DNA of 49,886 nt. Source: Vicinamibacteraceae bacterium (GTDB lineage Bacteria > Acidobacteriota > Vicinamibacteria > Vicinamibacterales > UBA8438). A program made the translations under genes and the position numbers. The notes beneath the pieces were generated by a model. The model was not told the origin of the DNA, searched no databases, and saw only the letters and a program-made list of their open reading frames with translations. The stretch spans positions 1-49,886 of the forward strand of contig JAAXGX010000097.1 in NCBI GenBank assembly GCA_012271165.1, in the 5' to 3' direction. Shown here in pieces: positions 15,411 to 29,861 of this stretch. Each line of letters starts with the position of its first letter. Positions within the stretch are counted from its first letter, which is position 1.

Positions 15411-16881
15411 GCTGCCGGCCTTCCCGCTCCAGCTCCTCCTGAAGCGCCATCCCGGCTGGGCCGACCGGCCGGTGGCGGTGGTCGATCGCGACCAGCCGCA
15501 GGGCGTCGTCCTGTGGGTGAACGAGCCGGCGCGCGCGGCCGGCGTGCGCGCGGGGATGCGCTACGCCGCCGGCCTGTCGCTGGCGCGCACGCTGCAGGCC
15601 GGCGAGGTGCCGCCCGCGGACGTCGAGCGGGGCGCGGCGGACGCTCTCGCCCGGCTGCGCCGTTTCAGTCCCGGCGTCGAGCCCTGCCGGGACGAGCCGG
15701 GGGTCTTCTGGCTGGACGCCTCCGGGCTGTCGCACCTGTATGCATCGCTCCGCCAGTGGGCAGACGAGATCGTCGCGGCGCTCCGCACGTGCGGATTGCA
15801 GGCGACGGCTGTCGTCGGCTTCACACGGTTCGGCACCTATGCGATCGCCAAGACCGTCGCGGCCGGCGAGCGGGCGGCGGTGGTCCGGGATGCGGCCAGG
15901 GAGCGGGTGCTGGCGGGGCAGACGCCGCTGGATCGGCTGGGGATCGACCCGGCCCTCCGCGACAGCCTGGGGAAGCTCGGCGTCCGCACGGTGCGGGCCT
16001 TCCTGCAGTTGCCGCCCGCCGGGCTGCGCCGCCGCTTCGGTCCGGAGGCGCAGCGCCTGCACCGGCTGGCCGCCGACGATCTGCAGGTGCCGCTGCAGCC
16101 GCTGCGGGCTACGGATCCGCTTTCTGCGCAGCACTACTTCGACGCGGCCGAGACCGACGTGCAACGCCTCCTCTTCTGCGTCAAGCGCCTGCTGGACCGG
16201 CTGCTCAGCGCCGTTGCCGAGCGTCACGAGCAGCTGGCCGAGCTGACGCTGCACCTGCGGCTCGACCGCGGCGCTTCGCACGCCGAGCAGATCCGCCCCG
16301 CCGCGCCCACGTCGGACGTCGGCCAGCTGCTGAACCTGGTGCGGCTGCGCCTCGAAGCGCTGGCGCTGCGCGCGGGGGTCACCGAGCTGCGCGTCACCGG
16401 CCGCGCCGTCCGGACCGCGGCCGCGCAGCAGGGGTTGTTCGTCGAGCGGCCGCGCCGCGACCTGGCGGCGGCCAACCGCGCGCTGGCCCGCCTGCGCGCC
16501 GAGTTCGGCGACGACGCGGTGCTGCGGGCGCGTCTCACCGAAGGGCACCTGCCGGAAGCGCAGTTCGCCTGGGAGCCGCTCGCTGCGCTGACGCGTTCCG
16601 TGCCGCGCGAGATTGCCTGCCGGCCGCTGGTGCGGCGCATCCATGCCCGGCCGCTGCCGCTGCCGCCGCGGTCGCGCCACGAGCCGGACGGCTGGCTGGT
16701 GCGCGGCGGCGTCTCCGGGCACGTCAGGGATCTCGCCGGACCCTACCTGGTGTCCGGAGGCTGGTGGCGGTCGGTGGTGCACCGCGAGTACTACTTCGCC
16801 CGGATGCGCGACGACGACGTGCTCTGGATCTACTACGACCGGCCGCACCGGCGCTGGCGCTGGCAGGGACAGGTGCAGTGA
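15388..16881 (+). CDS. imuB: ImuB, catalytically inactive Y-family polymerase homologue
   Basis: The product is 497 residues from GTG 15388, supported by GAGGAG seven bases upstream; ATG 15397 is the alternative. It has Y-family polymerase architecture. The palm begins MACVELPAFPLQLLL, where active polymerases have the Asp-x-Asp motif. The second acidic motif is also absent (FWLDASGL in place of Ser-x-Asp-Glu), so it is a non-catalytic scaffold like other ImuB proteins. A helix-hairpin-helix thumb region (LGKLGVRTVRAFLQLP) follows. A likely sliding-clamp-binding motif Gln347-Gln-Gly-Leu-Phe351 sits in the little-finger/C-terminal region. It would recruit DnaE2 to the clamp at lesions. Its start lies within the end of imuA, and dnaE2 begins nine bases after its stop. 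Confidence 0.92.
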   Translation: MDRMACVELPAFPLQLLLKRHPGWADRPVAVVDRDQPQGVVLWVNEPARAAGVRAGMRYAAGLSLARTLQAGEVPPADVERGAADALARLRRFSPGVEPCRDEPGVFWLDASGLSHLYASLRQWADEIVAALRTCGLQATAVVGFTRFGTYAIAKTVAAGERAAVVRDAARERVLAGQTPLDRLGIDPALRDSLGKLGVRTVRAFLQLPPAGLRRRFGPEAQRLHRLAADDLQVPLQPLRATDPLSAQHYFDAAETDVQRLLFCVKRLLDRLLSAVAERHEQLAELTLHLRLDRGASHAEQIRPAAPTSDVGQLLNLVRLRLEALALRAGVTELRVTGRAVRTAAAQQGLFVERPRRDLAAANRALARLRAEFGDDAVLRARLTEGHLPEAQFAWEPLAALTRSVPREIACRPLVRRIHARPLPLPPRSRHEPDGWLVRGGVSGHVRDLAGPYLVSGGWWRSVVHREYYFARMRDDDVLWIYYDRPHRRWRWQGQVQ

Positions 16882-16890
16882 AGCGGGGCC

Positions 16891-20030
<3,140 letters not shown>

Positions 20031-20034
<4 letters not shown>

Positions 20035-20064
20035 ATGGACCAGAACCAAGGCCTATAATCTGGT
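20031..20064 (+). promoter_or_regulatory. Promoter and dyad operator of the toxin-antitoxin pair
   Basis: TTGAAT (20031-20036) and a perfect TATAAT (20054-20059) are spaced by 17 bases. The -35 box overlaps the dnaE2 stop codon. An inverted repeat ACCAGA (20039-20044) / TCTGGT (20059-20064) brackets the spacer and -10 box. That is the expected place for autorepression by a Phd-type antitoxin. Confidence 0.7.
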
Positions 20065-20077
20065 TTGGAGAGCCGCC

Positions 20078-20356
20078 ATGACCACCGTTCCCCTGTCACA
20101 GGCAAAGACCCATCTCGCGAAGCTCCTCGCGGACGTCGAGGCGCTCGGCGAAGAGGTGATCATCACGCGTTCCGGACGTCCCGTGGGCGTGCTGCTCTCG
20201 TTGACCGACTACGAGGGCCTGATCGAGACGCTGGAGATCCTGGCGGACCAGGACTTGGCGAAATCGATCGAGCAGGGTCTGGCGGAAACGGAAGCTGGCG
20301 AGGTGCTGAAGCACGAGGACGTCTGGGATGACGTGGACCCTCGTCTACGCGACTAG
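20078..20356 (+). CDS. Phd/YefM-family antitoxin
   Basis: The product is 92 residues. The N-terminal segment has the Phd/YefM DNA-binding and dimerisation pattern (PLSQAKTHLAKLL, then EEVIITRSGRPVGVLLS). The C-terminal half is acidic and probably unfolded until it wraps the toxin. GGAGA six bases upstream fixes the start at 20078. The stop lies 29 bases inside the toxin gene, the usual translational coupling of antitoxin-first operons. It should neutralise the adjacent RelE/ParE-type toxin and repress its own promoter at 20031-20064. Confidence 0.9.
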   Translation: MTTVPLSQAKTHLAKLLADVEALGEEVIITRSGRPVGVLLSLTDYEGLIETLEILADQDLAKSIEQGLAETEAGEVLKHEDVWDDVDPRLRD

Positions 20357-20612
20357 CGCCGCCCGCGCCATCAAGAGGCTCGATCCCGCCATCCGCCGGC
20401 GCATGCTTGCTGCCCTGTTGAAGCTCCGAGCGGATCCCGAACGCGGCAAGCCGCTGCAACTCGCCCTCAAGGGACTGCGCTCCTGGCGTACCAGCGACTA
20501 CCGGATCGTCTACCGCCTCATCGAATCCCGCATCGAGATTCTGGTCGTCGCCGTCGGCCACCGGCGCGACGTCTACAAGCGGCTGAAAAAGATGCTGGAC
20601 GCCTGGCACTGA
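20328..20612 (+). CDS. RelE/ParE-superfamily toxin
   Basis: The product is 94 residues, the typical size. Family landmarks are a basic N-terminal helix pair (ARAIKRLDPAIRRRMLAAL), the RGKPLQLALKGLRSWRTSDYRIVYRL core, and a terminal VVAVGHRRDVYKRL. The Arg in YRIVYR and the VGHRRDVY segment match ribosome-dependent RelE-type mRNA interferases more than gyrase-targeting ParE. The exact target remains inference. It overlaps the antitoxin gene by 29 bases in another frame. Confidence 0.9.
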   Translation: MTWTLVYATSAARAIKRLDPAIRRRMLAALLKLRADPERGKPLQLALKGLRSWRTSDYRIVYRLIESRIEILVVAVGHRRDVYKRLKKMLDAWH

Positions 20613-20785
20613 GTGGCCGTCTCCAACACAAGTCGCCGACGGCCGGGCCACGAAGACTGCGGTAGTGATCGGCACAAGTGTCAGGAGCTTCATGTGGGCT
20701 TCATGCGCGATAGCGAGGTTGGGAGAACGCGATCGGCCGGCAGCCTGGATCTTCACTGACGGCCGGCCGACCCGGTTGGCGTACG
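20613..20785. other. Convergent intergenic region
   Basis: This is 173 bases between the toxin gene and the convergent aldolase gene. I see no gene, no tRNA and no convincing T-tailed hairpin. Confidence 0.4.
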
Positions 20786-21958
20786 TCAGGGCGTCCCGAT
20801 CGCCAGGCCGGCCCCGGCGGCGATCTCGCCGATGCGGGCGGCCTGATTGGGGTTCACGCCCATGAGCTCGCGAATGCGCCGGGCGACCTGCATCCGTTCC
20901 GCCTCCGCCGCGTCCCGCACGCCGGCGGCGGCGCTCTCGACCGCAGCATAGCAGTCGGCCTCGTAGGTGATGGCGCCGCACTGCGCCGTCAGCTCCGCCA
21001 GCAGTGCGGCCGTTCCGGCACGCTCCGCGGGCGCCCCGCCGCCCGTGCCGCGGAAGCGCTGCTCCGCCTGCCCGATCTCCGCCTGGGCGCCGCGCAGGAT
21101 GTTGGCCGTCTCGGTGGCGGCCTGAAAGCAGGTGAACGACGGCCGGTCGGCCCAGCGCAGCGGCGCGCAGGCGTGGATGCCGGCCTCGACGGCCGCCGAG
21201 GCGACCTCGGTGATCAGCGCCTCGTACTCCGGGTCGCCCTCGCTGAAGCCGGAGAAGTTGCCCAGGTCGCCGCTGGCCGCGAACAGCGCCGTGACGCCGG
21301 GAATGCGGGCAATCTCGCGGGCGTTCTCCACGCCCTCCAGCGTCTCGATCATCAGGATCAGCACGACGTTGTCGTTCCAGGTCTGGCGGTAGCCGCCGGG
21401 CACGCCGGTCCACATCTCGCGCGGCCCCTGGCCCCCGCCGAAGCTGCGCCGGCCGAGCGGCGGGAAGTAGGTCCAGTCGACCGCGGCCTGCGCCTCCTCG
21501 ACGCTGTCGACGGTCGGCACCACCACGACCAGGGCGCCCATGTCGGTGGCGTGCTGGATCTCGCGCTCGTCGGCGTAGGCGACACGCGCCCCGGGGGCGG
21601 CCGGCCCCGGGCAGGTGCGCCACATGCGCGCCACCTGCTCCCAGGAGATGGCCTCGTGCTGCATCTCCACCCAGACGAAGTCGTACCCGGCCCCGGCCAT
21701 GGCGCAGTAGGTACGCGGGTCCACCGCGCGGACCGTGCCCCCGATCATCGGGCCCCCGGCGACGAGCTTCCGCTTGGCCGGGTTCCAGATCTCCGGCGCC
21801 TGCCCGTCGGGCAGCTCGAAGCGCGTCCCGTAGTCGAACTCCGCGGCGCTGAATCCCTGGCCGGCCCCGGCCGGCTGGGCGCCGGCGTCCCGGGCGCCGC
21901 CGGTGAGCAGCACGCCGGCCGCGACGGCAATGGTGGTGAGGAACGTGGCGATCTTCAT
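20786..21958 (-). CDS. Exported HpcH/HpaI aldolase/citrate-lyase-family protein
   Basis: The product is 390 residues. A signal peptide (residues 1-27, ending AGAQP) precedes the TIM-barrel domain of HpcH/HpaI aldolases. Landmarks are GYDFVWVEMQHE (metal/base region), DMGALVVVVPTVDSVEEAQAAVDW, a second-shell segment ILMIETLEGVENAREIARIPGVTALF with the metal-binding Glu, and SGDLGNFSGF. Homologues in aromatic catabolism are cytoplasmic, so export is unusual. After the barrel comes about 110 extra residues, Ala/Glu-rich and helical, ending MGVNPNQAARIGEIAAGAGLAIG. The likely activity is aldol cleavage of a 2-keto acid. It lies 28 bases after the beta-lactamase-fold gene and probably shares its transcript. 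Confidence 0.82.
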   Translation of the reverse strand: MKIATFLTTIAVAAGVLLTGGARDAGAQPAGAGQGFSAAEFDYGTRFELPDGQAPEIWNPAKRKLVAGGPMIGGTVRAVDPRTYCAMAGAGYDFVWVEMQHEAISWEQVARMWRTCPGPAAPGARVAYADEREIQHATDMGALVVVVPTVDSVEEAQAAVDWTYFPPLGRRSFGGGQGPREMWTGVPGGYRQTWNDNVVLILMIETLEGVENAREIARIPGVTALFAASGDLGNFSGFSEGDPEYEALITEVASAAVEAGIHACAPLRWADRPSFTCFQAATETANILRGAQAEIGQAEQRFRGTGGGAPAERAGTAALLAELTAQCGAITYEADCYAAVESAAAGVRDAAEAERMQVARRIRELMGVNPNQAARIGEIAAGAGLAIGTP

Positions 21959-21986
21959 GACACCCTCGCTTGCTTGGTAGTTGTGG

Positions 21987-23714
21987 TTAGCCGCGTTTCC
22001 GGAAGGCGATGTTCCAGGCCCGGGACGTGCTCACCGTGAACCCGGAGACCGCGCCCGCGTCGTCGCGGCGGAACGTGAAGTACCAGGCCCGGCCGTAGAA
22101 GCCGTCGGCGAACGTCGGCGCGAGCGGAATGCGGCCCAGCTTGCGGTTCCGGAGGACGAGCCGGCCCCCTTCCACGCGGAAGGTGTACTCCACGGCGAGC
22201 TCGTCGCTGTAGTACGACCCGGCGTAGGCCGCGAGCGCCTCCGCCGAGGGGCGCACCGGCAGCGCGCGGCGGTAGACGGGCCGCGGCGGGGCACCGACGC
22301 GGAGCGTCGGCGCACGGCCGCCGCCGCCGGGCGTGAACGTCACCTCGGTCGTGCCTCCGAGGCGGAACCCGCCGTCGACGGTCCGGCGCAGCCGTTGCTC
22401 GACGCCGCCGGCCAGCAGGACGAGATCGTCGCCGCGGGCGATGACCCGCAGCGGCACGTCATTGCCGGAACGCCGGTAGTAGCCTGCCAGGTCGGCCGGA
22501 TCGGCCAGCTCGACGCCGCCCGCGCCGCGTCCGGGGGGCGTCGCGCGGGGACGCCGCGGCGCCGACTGTCGGCCCGTCTCCGGCACCGCAACCGCCACGC
22601 TCGGCGGCGGCGGCAGGAAGACGTCGGCGACGTCGCGCGCGAGGCGTCCCGGGCTGGCCGCGGCGGTGTTGCACAGCACCGCCACCGCGAGGTCCTCGTC
22701 GGGAAAGCGCAGGAACTCGCTGCGGTAGCCGGCGTCCGTGCCGCCGTGACCGATCGTGCGCCGGCCGCGGTGCGTCCCGTGCGCGAGCCCGAACGCATAC
22801 GAGAGGCGCGCGCCGTCGTCCAGCACGCCGTGCGCCTGAAGCTGCCGCAGCACGTCGTGGCCGCCCACCTCGCCGCTGGTGAAGTTGCGGTTCCAGCGGG
22901 CGAGGTCCTCGACCGTCGTGAACAGGCTGGTGGCGCCGACGATGGCGAAGTCGGGAATGCTCAGCCGGTAGCGGCCGAAGCCGTCGCGCGCGTAGGCGTA
23001 CGCGCGGTCGCGGACCAGCATGGTGTGGTCATCGCGGAACACGGTGCGCGTCATTCCGAGCGGCCGGAAAAGCCGGGCGCTCGTGAACGCGCGCAGCGTC
23101 TGTCCCGACACGCGCTCGACGACGACCGCCAGCAGCGTGTAGCCCGAGTTGCTGTAGACGTAGTCGGTGCCGGGATCGAAGTTGAGGGCGGTCTGCCGCG
23201 ACAGCAGATCGAGCACGTCGGACTGGCGGATGACGTCGCCGCCCCAGCGCCAGCCCGCCATCTGCAGCATGGCCCACTGGTCGCGGATGCCGCTCGTGTG
23301 GTGGACGAGGTGGCGGAGCGTGATCGGCGCGCCGAAGTCGGGCAGCTCCGGGACGTGGCGCCGGATGTCGTCGTCCCAGGCGACCTCGCCGTCGGCCACC
23401 AGCAACGCGAGCGCCAGCGCGGTGAACTGCTTCGACACGGAGGCGACGTGAAAGACCGTCGACGGCGTGATCGGGACGTCGTACTCGAGGTTGGCGGCGC
23501 CGTACCCCCTGGCGAACAGCAGCTCGCCGCCCCGCGCGACCCCCACCGCGCAGCCGGGTGTGCGCGGTCCGGCCCAGCGTGCGAAGAGGGCATCCACGCG
23601 CGGCTCGGGCCCGTCGCGTTGCGCGGTGCTCGGGAGGGCCGCGACGGCGGCCAGCACGCCGATCGCGGCCAGCGCCCCGAGCGCGACGCGGAACCGCCAG
23701 GGCAGCGCGGTCAT
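21987..23714 (-). CDS. Secreted serine hydrolase, class C beta-lactamase fold
   Basis: The product is about 575 residues with an N-terminal signal or anchor (residues 8-32). The penicillin-binding/beta-lactamase-like domain has Ser92-Val-Ser-Lys95 (nucleophile and general base), Tyr187-Ser-Asn189 (second motif) and His323-Gly-Gly325 in place of Lys-Thr-Gly. This pattern fits esterase or D-aminopeptidase relatives better than true beta-lactamases. A Pro/Arg-rich linker near residue 385 leads to a C-terminal domain of about 170 residues with beta-barrel character. Such domains occur in hydrolases of this family that act on peptides or esters. The start at 23714 is chosen because it gives a clean signal sequence; codon 23750 is an alternative. 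No ribosome binding site is clear. Confidence 0.85.
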   Translation of the reverse strand: MTALPWRFRVALGALAAIGVLAAVAALPSTAQRDGPEPRVDALFARWAGPRTPGCAVGVARGGELLFARGYGAANLEYDVPITPSTVFHVASVSKQFTALALALLVADGEVAWDDDIRRHVPELPDFGAPITLRHLVHHTSGIRDQWAMLQMAGWRWGGDVIRQSDVLDLLSRQTALNFDPGTDYVYSNSGYTLLAVVVERVSGQTLRAFTSARLFRPLGMTRTVFRDDHTMLVRDRAYAYARDGFGRYRLSIPDFAIVGATSLFTTVEDLARWNRNFTSGEVGGHDVLRQLQAHGVLDDGARLSYAFGLAHGTHRGRRTIGHGGTDAGYRSEFLRFPDEDLAVAVLCNTAAASPGRLARDVADVFLPPPPSVAVAVPETGRQSAPRRPRATPPGRGAGGVELADPADLAGYYRRSGNDVPLRVIARGDDLVLLAGGVEQRLRRTVDGGFRLGGTTEVTFTPGGGGRAPTLRVGAPPRPVYRRALPVRPSAEALAAYAGSYYSDELAVEYTFRVEGGRLVLRNRKLGRIPLAPTFADGFYGRAWYFTFRRDDAGAVSGFTVSTSRAWNIAFRKRG

Positions 23715-23788
23715 CGCGTGCAGGTTAGTCGACCCGCCGCGCCGCCGCAACAGGCGGGTCGCCGCGATTTGGATACACTGGCCCCACG

Positions 23789-24268
23789 ATGCGGAAGACG
23801 CTCTATCTCGCGAATCCCTACGGCTTCTCGGCCCAGCAGAAACAGGGGCCGCTCGCGGCGCTCGTCGAGGCGCTGGACGCGGCCGGCGCCGATGTGTGGG
23901 AGCCGTTCGCGCGCAACGATCCGGGCGAGAGGGCGGGCGGCAACTGGGCCCATCGGATTGCCCGGGCCGACGTGCGCGACGTGCGCGACGCCGACGGGTT
24001 GTTCGCGGTGGTCAACGGCTGCCCGCCCGACGAGGGCGTCATGGTGGAGCTGGGCCTGGCGATTGCCTGGGACAAGCCCACCTTCCTGTTCCGGGACGAC
24101 TTCCGCCGCTGCAGCGACAGCGACGTCTACCCGCTGAACCTGATGCTGTTCGCGGGCCTGCCGGCCGCCGGCTGGGAGGCGTACTGGTACAGCTCGGTCG
24201 AGGAGATCGCCGATCCCGGCAAGGCGCTCGCGCGCTGGCTCCGAGGGGAGACGCTGCCGGGCCGTTGA
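23789..24268 (+). CDS. Nucleoside 2-deoxyribosyltransferase
   Basis: The product is 159 residues and cytoplasmic. The fold is recognised from the N-terminal LYLANPYGFSAQQK (ribose-binding loop) and the catalytic DEGVMVELGLA, in which Glu87 is the expected nucleophile. A following KPTFLFRDDFRR segment is also family-typical. The enzyme transfers deoxyribose between bases in salvage of nucleosides, or hydrolyses nucleosides. It stands alone between a divergent hydrolase gene and a convergent oxidoreductase gene. No Shine-Dalgarno sequence precedes the ATG. TACACT at 23774-23779 could be a -10 box placing the start very near the 5' end of the mRNA. Confidence 0.88.
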   Translation: MRKTLYLANPYGFSAQQKQGPLAALVEALDAAGADVWEPFARNDPGERAGGNWAHRIARADVRDVRDADGLFAVVNGCPPDEGVMVELGLAIAWDKPTFLFRDDFRRCSDSDVYPLNLMLFAGLPAAGWEAYWYSSVEEIADPGKALARWLRGETLPGR

Positions 24269-24279
24269 CCCCGGCCCGG
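24257..24279. terminator. GC hairpin between convergent genes
   Basis: A 7-bp all-GC stem (CCGGGCC at 24257-24263 with GGCCCGG at 24273-24279) has a 9-base loop. It spans the stop codon of the deoxyribosyltransferase gene and ends three bases before the stop of the convergent GMC gene. No T-tract flanks either side, so termination activity is only suggested by position. Confidence 0.3.
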
Positions 24280-24281
24280 GC

Positions 24282-25985
24282 TCAGCCCGCGATCGACCGC
24301 CAGTTCGCGGCCAGGTGCTCGGCCGTGCGCCAGGCGAGGGCCTGGGCGGTGAGGGTCGGGTTGTGGGCTCCGCTCGTCCCCATGACCGAGGCACCGAGGA
24401 CGCCCAGGTTCGGCGTCTCGTGGGCGAAGCCCCAGCGGTCCACGACGTTGGTCTCCGGGTTGTCGCCCATGCGGGTGCCGCCGTAGGCGTGGGTGGTCGG
24501 GCCCATCGTGCCGAGACCGCCGCGGATCACGTCGATGGCCCCCGCCTCGCGGAACCACTCCTCCATCCGGTCCTGGATGAAGTCGTTGATGCGGTGCTCG
24601 TTCGCGCGGTAGTCGGCGGTGATGCGGCAGACGGGGTCGCCCAGCGGGTCGGTGATCGTCGGGTGCAGGTCCAGGTAGTTGCCCTCGTAGGGCAGCGTCG
24701 TCTTCTGGAGGTAGGAGCCGCACGTGCGGTCGGCGTTCTCCATGACGAACGCCTTCCACGCCGAGCCCCAGGCCGGCGCGCGGCCGAAGGTGCTCATGCT
24801 GGCCGCCTCGATGGGCCGGCGGTCGGAGTAGACCCAGAGGTTGCCGCCGCCGATGAAGTCGACGTCGGCGTGGTCGAAGTTGTCGTCGGCCCAGTCGTCG
24901 ACCGCCACGCCCTGCGCGGGCAGCCCGTACCAGCGGTTGAGGTCGTGCGGGAAGAGCGCGGTCACGCCGCCGAGCTGGGCGTGACTCAGGTAGTGGCGGC
25001 CTACCTGCCCGCCGTTGTTGGCGAGGCCGCGCGGGAAGGCGGCCGACTTCGAGAGCAGCAGCAGCCGCACGTTCTCGTACGTGTAGCTCGCCAGGAGGAC
25101 GACGCCGGCGGGCTGGAAGTACGTGTGGCCGCTCTTGACGTACTCGACGCCGGTCACGCGCCCGTCGCCGTCGACGCGGATCGCCCGGACGTGAGCCTCG
25201 GTCACCACGTCGAGGCGCCCGGTCGCCTGCGCGCGCGGGATCGTGGTGACCGCGGTCGAGTTCTTGGCGTCGACGTGGCAGCCGCCGCGGTTGCAGAAGC
25301 CGTGGTACTGGCACGCGGCGCGCTCGTCGTAGCGCTCGCTGTTGATGGCCGCCGGGCCGGGAAACGGGTGCCAGCCGAGGCGGCGCGCGGCGCCGGTCAT
25401 GAGCTCCGTGAAGCCCGTGCCGCGCAGCGGCGGCATCGGGTAGGGGCGCCGCCGCGGGCCCTCGAAGACGTTGCCGCGCTCGTCGATCACGCCGCCGACG
25501 TTGCCGGCCTGCCCGGACACGCCGATGGCGTGCTCCACATGGTCGTAGTACGGCTCGAGCTCGGCCAGCCCGAACGGCCAGTCCTCCACCGTCGTGCCGG
25601 CCGGGAGGCGCGACGTCCCGTAGCGACGGGCGGTCTCGCTCGCGACCCGGAAGTCCCACGGGTTCAGCCGCCAGCTCTGGGCCCAGTAGTGGAGCGTCGT
25701 GCCGCCGACGGCGTTCATCATCGGGTGGATCGCCGCCCGCGTCTCCGGCGCCGACGCATCCCGCCGGTGCACGGGGACCTCGCGGTTCGCCTTCTGCACG
25801 GAGTCGGGCCAGCCGCGGTAGTTGTTGAACAGCTCGTCCGGGGCGTGGTCGCGGACGCTCAGCCAGCGTCCCGCCTCCAGGCCGACGACGTCCAGCCCGG
25901 CCTCCACGAGCGGCAGGACGGCCACGCCGCCCGCCGCGCCGAGGCCGATGACGGCGACGTCGGTCTGCGGGAGCTCAACGGCCAC
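24282..25985 (-). CDS. GMC-family FAD oxidoreductase (large subunit)
   Basis: The product is 567 residues from GTG 25985, chosen because AGGAGG lies seven bases upstream and the start overlaps the preceding gene by 11 bases. The FAD-binding Rossmann motif is Gly14-Leu-Gly16-Ala-Ala-Gly19 followed by Glu at the end of the second strand (VVGLEAGRW). Other GMC signatures are NAVGGTTLHYWAQSWR, a Cys-rich insertion (CQYHGFCNRGGCHVDAK) and the C-terminal GTSGAHNPTLTAQALA containing the active-site His and Asn. Sugar or polyol dehydrogenation in complex with the upstream small subunit is likely. The Cys-rich stretch is typical of gluconate dehydrogenase-type members. There is no own signal; it would be exported with the Tat-bearing partner. 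Confidence 0.9.
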   Translation of the reverse strand: MAVELPQTDVAVIGLGAAGGVAVLPLVEAGLDVVGLEAGRWLSVRDHAPDELFNNYRGWPDSVQKANREVPVHRRDASAPETRAAIHPMMNAVGGTTLHYWAQSWRLNPWDFRVASETARRYGTSRLPAGTTVEDWPFGLAELEPYYDHVEHAIGVSGQAGNVGGVIDERGNVFEGPRRRPYPMPPLRGTGFTELMTGAARRLGWHPFPGPAAINSERYDERAACQYHGFCNRGGCHVDAKNSTAVTTIPRAQATGRLDVVTEAHVRAIRVDGDGRVTGVEYVKSGHTYFQPAGVVLLASYTYENVRLLLLSKSAAFPRGLANNGGQVGRHYLSHAQLGGVTALFPHDLNRWYGLPAQGVAVDDWADDNFDHADVDFIGGGNLWVYSDRRPIEAASMSTFGRAPAWGSAWKAFVMENADRTCGSYLQKTTLPYEGNYLDLHPTITDPLGDPVCRITADYRANEHRINDFIQDRMEEWFREAGAIDVIRGGLGTMGPTTHAYGGTRMGDNPETNVVDRWGFAHETPNLGVLGASVMGTSGAHNPTLTAQALAWRTAEHLAANWRSIAG

Positions 25986-26631
25986 GGATCCGCCTCCTGC
26001 GGGCGGCGGCGAACGCCGGGTAGTCGTAAGCCGAGACCTGCCGCGCCCGCGGCACGACATCCATCCGCTGCAGCTCCGGCGTGACCGCGGTGCGGACGCC
26101 CGGGTAGCCGATCAGCTCCCAGCCGACGAAGCCCTCGTTCCCGCCGTACGCGGGGTCCGAGAAGGTGCCCTGGAGGGTGTGCGAGCGGACCATCGCGAAG
26201 AACGCCGCCGAGCCGCCGGCGAATCCCGCCGCGGAGCCGTCCTCGACCGCCCGCAGCACGCCGTCCTGATCAGCGGCCGGGAGGCGGGCGAAGCGGCCCC
26301 CCTCCGCGGTCTCCGCGAAGCGATCGAGGGCGGCCAGCCCTGCGCGGTAGGCCGGGAGCCACGCGGCCAGCGCGCCGCCGAGCGCGCGGTCGACGTAGCG
26401 GGCCGCGCGGGCCTCCGCGGCGCCCGGCCCGTGCTCGTCCGTCGGGATCAGCCGGGCCGTGACCGCCTCCAGTGTTTCCCCCTCCGCCGCGGTCAGCGTC
26501 TCGAACGACGCGCCGGCGGGCGCCTGCCCGGCGGCGCCGACCGCTCCCGCGGGCGAACCCAGCGGCACCGCCGCCGCGGCGCCGGCGACCGCTCGCTTCA
26601 GCCATTCGCGCCGGGACAGAGCCTCGCTCAT
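25975..26631 (-). CDS. Tat-exported gluconate 2-dehydrogenase subunit 3-like protein
   Basis: The product is 218 residues. A twin-arginine signal (Ser6-Arg7-Arg8-Glu-Trp-Leu-Lys, then an Ala-rich hydrophobic stretch) marks it for folded export. The mature domain has the helical pattern of the gluconate 2-dehydrogenase gamma subunit: LTAAEGETLEAVTARLIPTDEHGPGA, FFAMVRSHTLQGTFSDPAYGGN and GWELIGYPG. It forms a complex with the GMC flavoprotein encoded immediately downstream (11-base overlap) and probably carries it through the Tat pathway. No cytochrome subunit is next to it, so the electron acceptor must be encoded elsewhere. Confidence 0.9.
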   Translation of the reverse strand: MSEALSRREWLKRAVAGAAAAVPLGSPAGAVGAAGQAPAGASFETLTAAEGETLEAVTARLIPTDEHGPGAAEARAARYVDRALGGALAAWLPAYRAGLAALDRFAETAEGGRFARLPAADQDGVLRAVEDGSAAGFAGGSAAFFAMVRSHTLQGTFSDPAYGGNEGFVGWELIGYPGVRTAVTPELQRMDVVPRARQVSAYDYPAFAAARRRRIRGR

Positions 26632-26669
26632 GGCACCCTTATAGCACGGCTGCAGCCCGGACGGGCGGG

Positions 26670-29087
<2,418 letters not shown>

Positions 29088-29133
29088 GGCTGATGTCTCC
29101 TCCCGGCCGCACTCGGCGCCGCGACGGCGGATG

Positions 29134-29844
<711 letters not shown>

Positions 29845-29861
29845 GATCGCCTCCGGGACTC

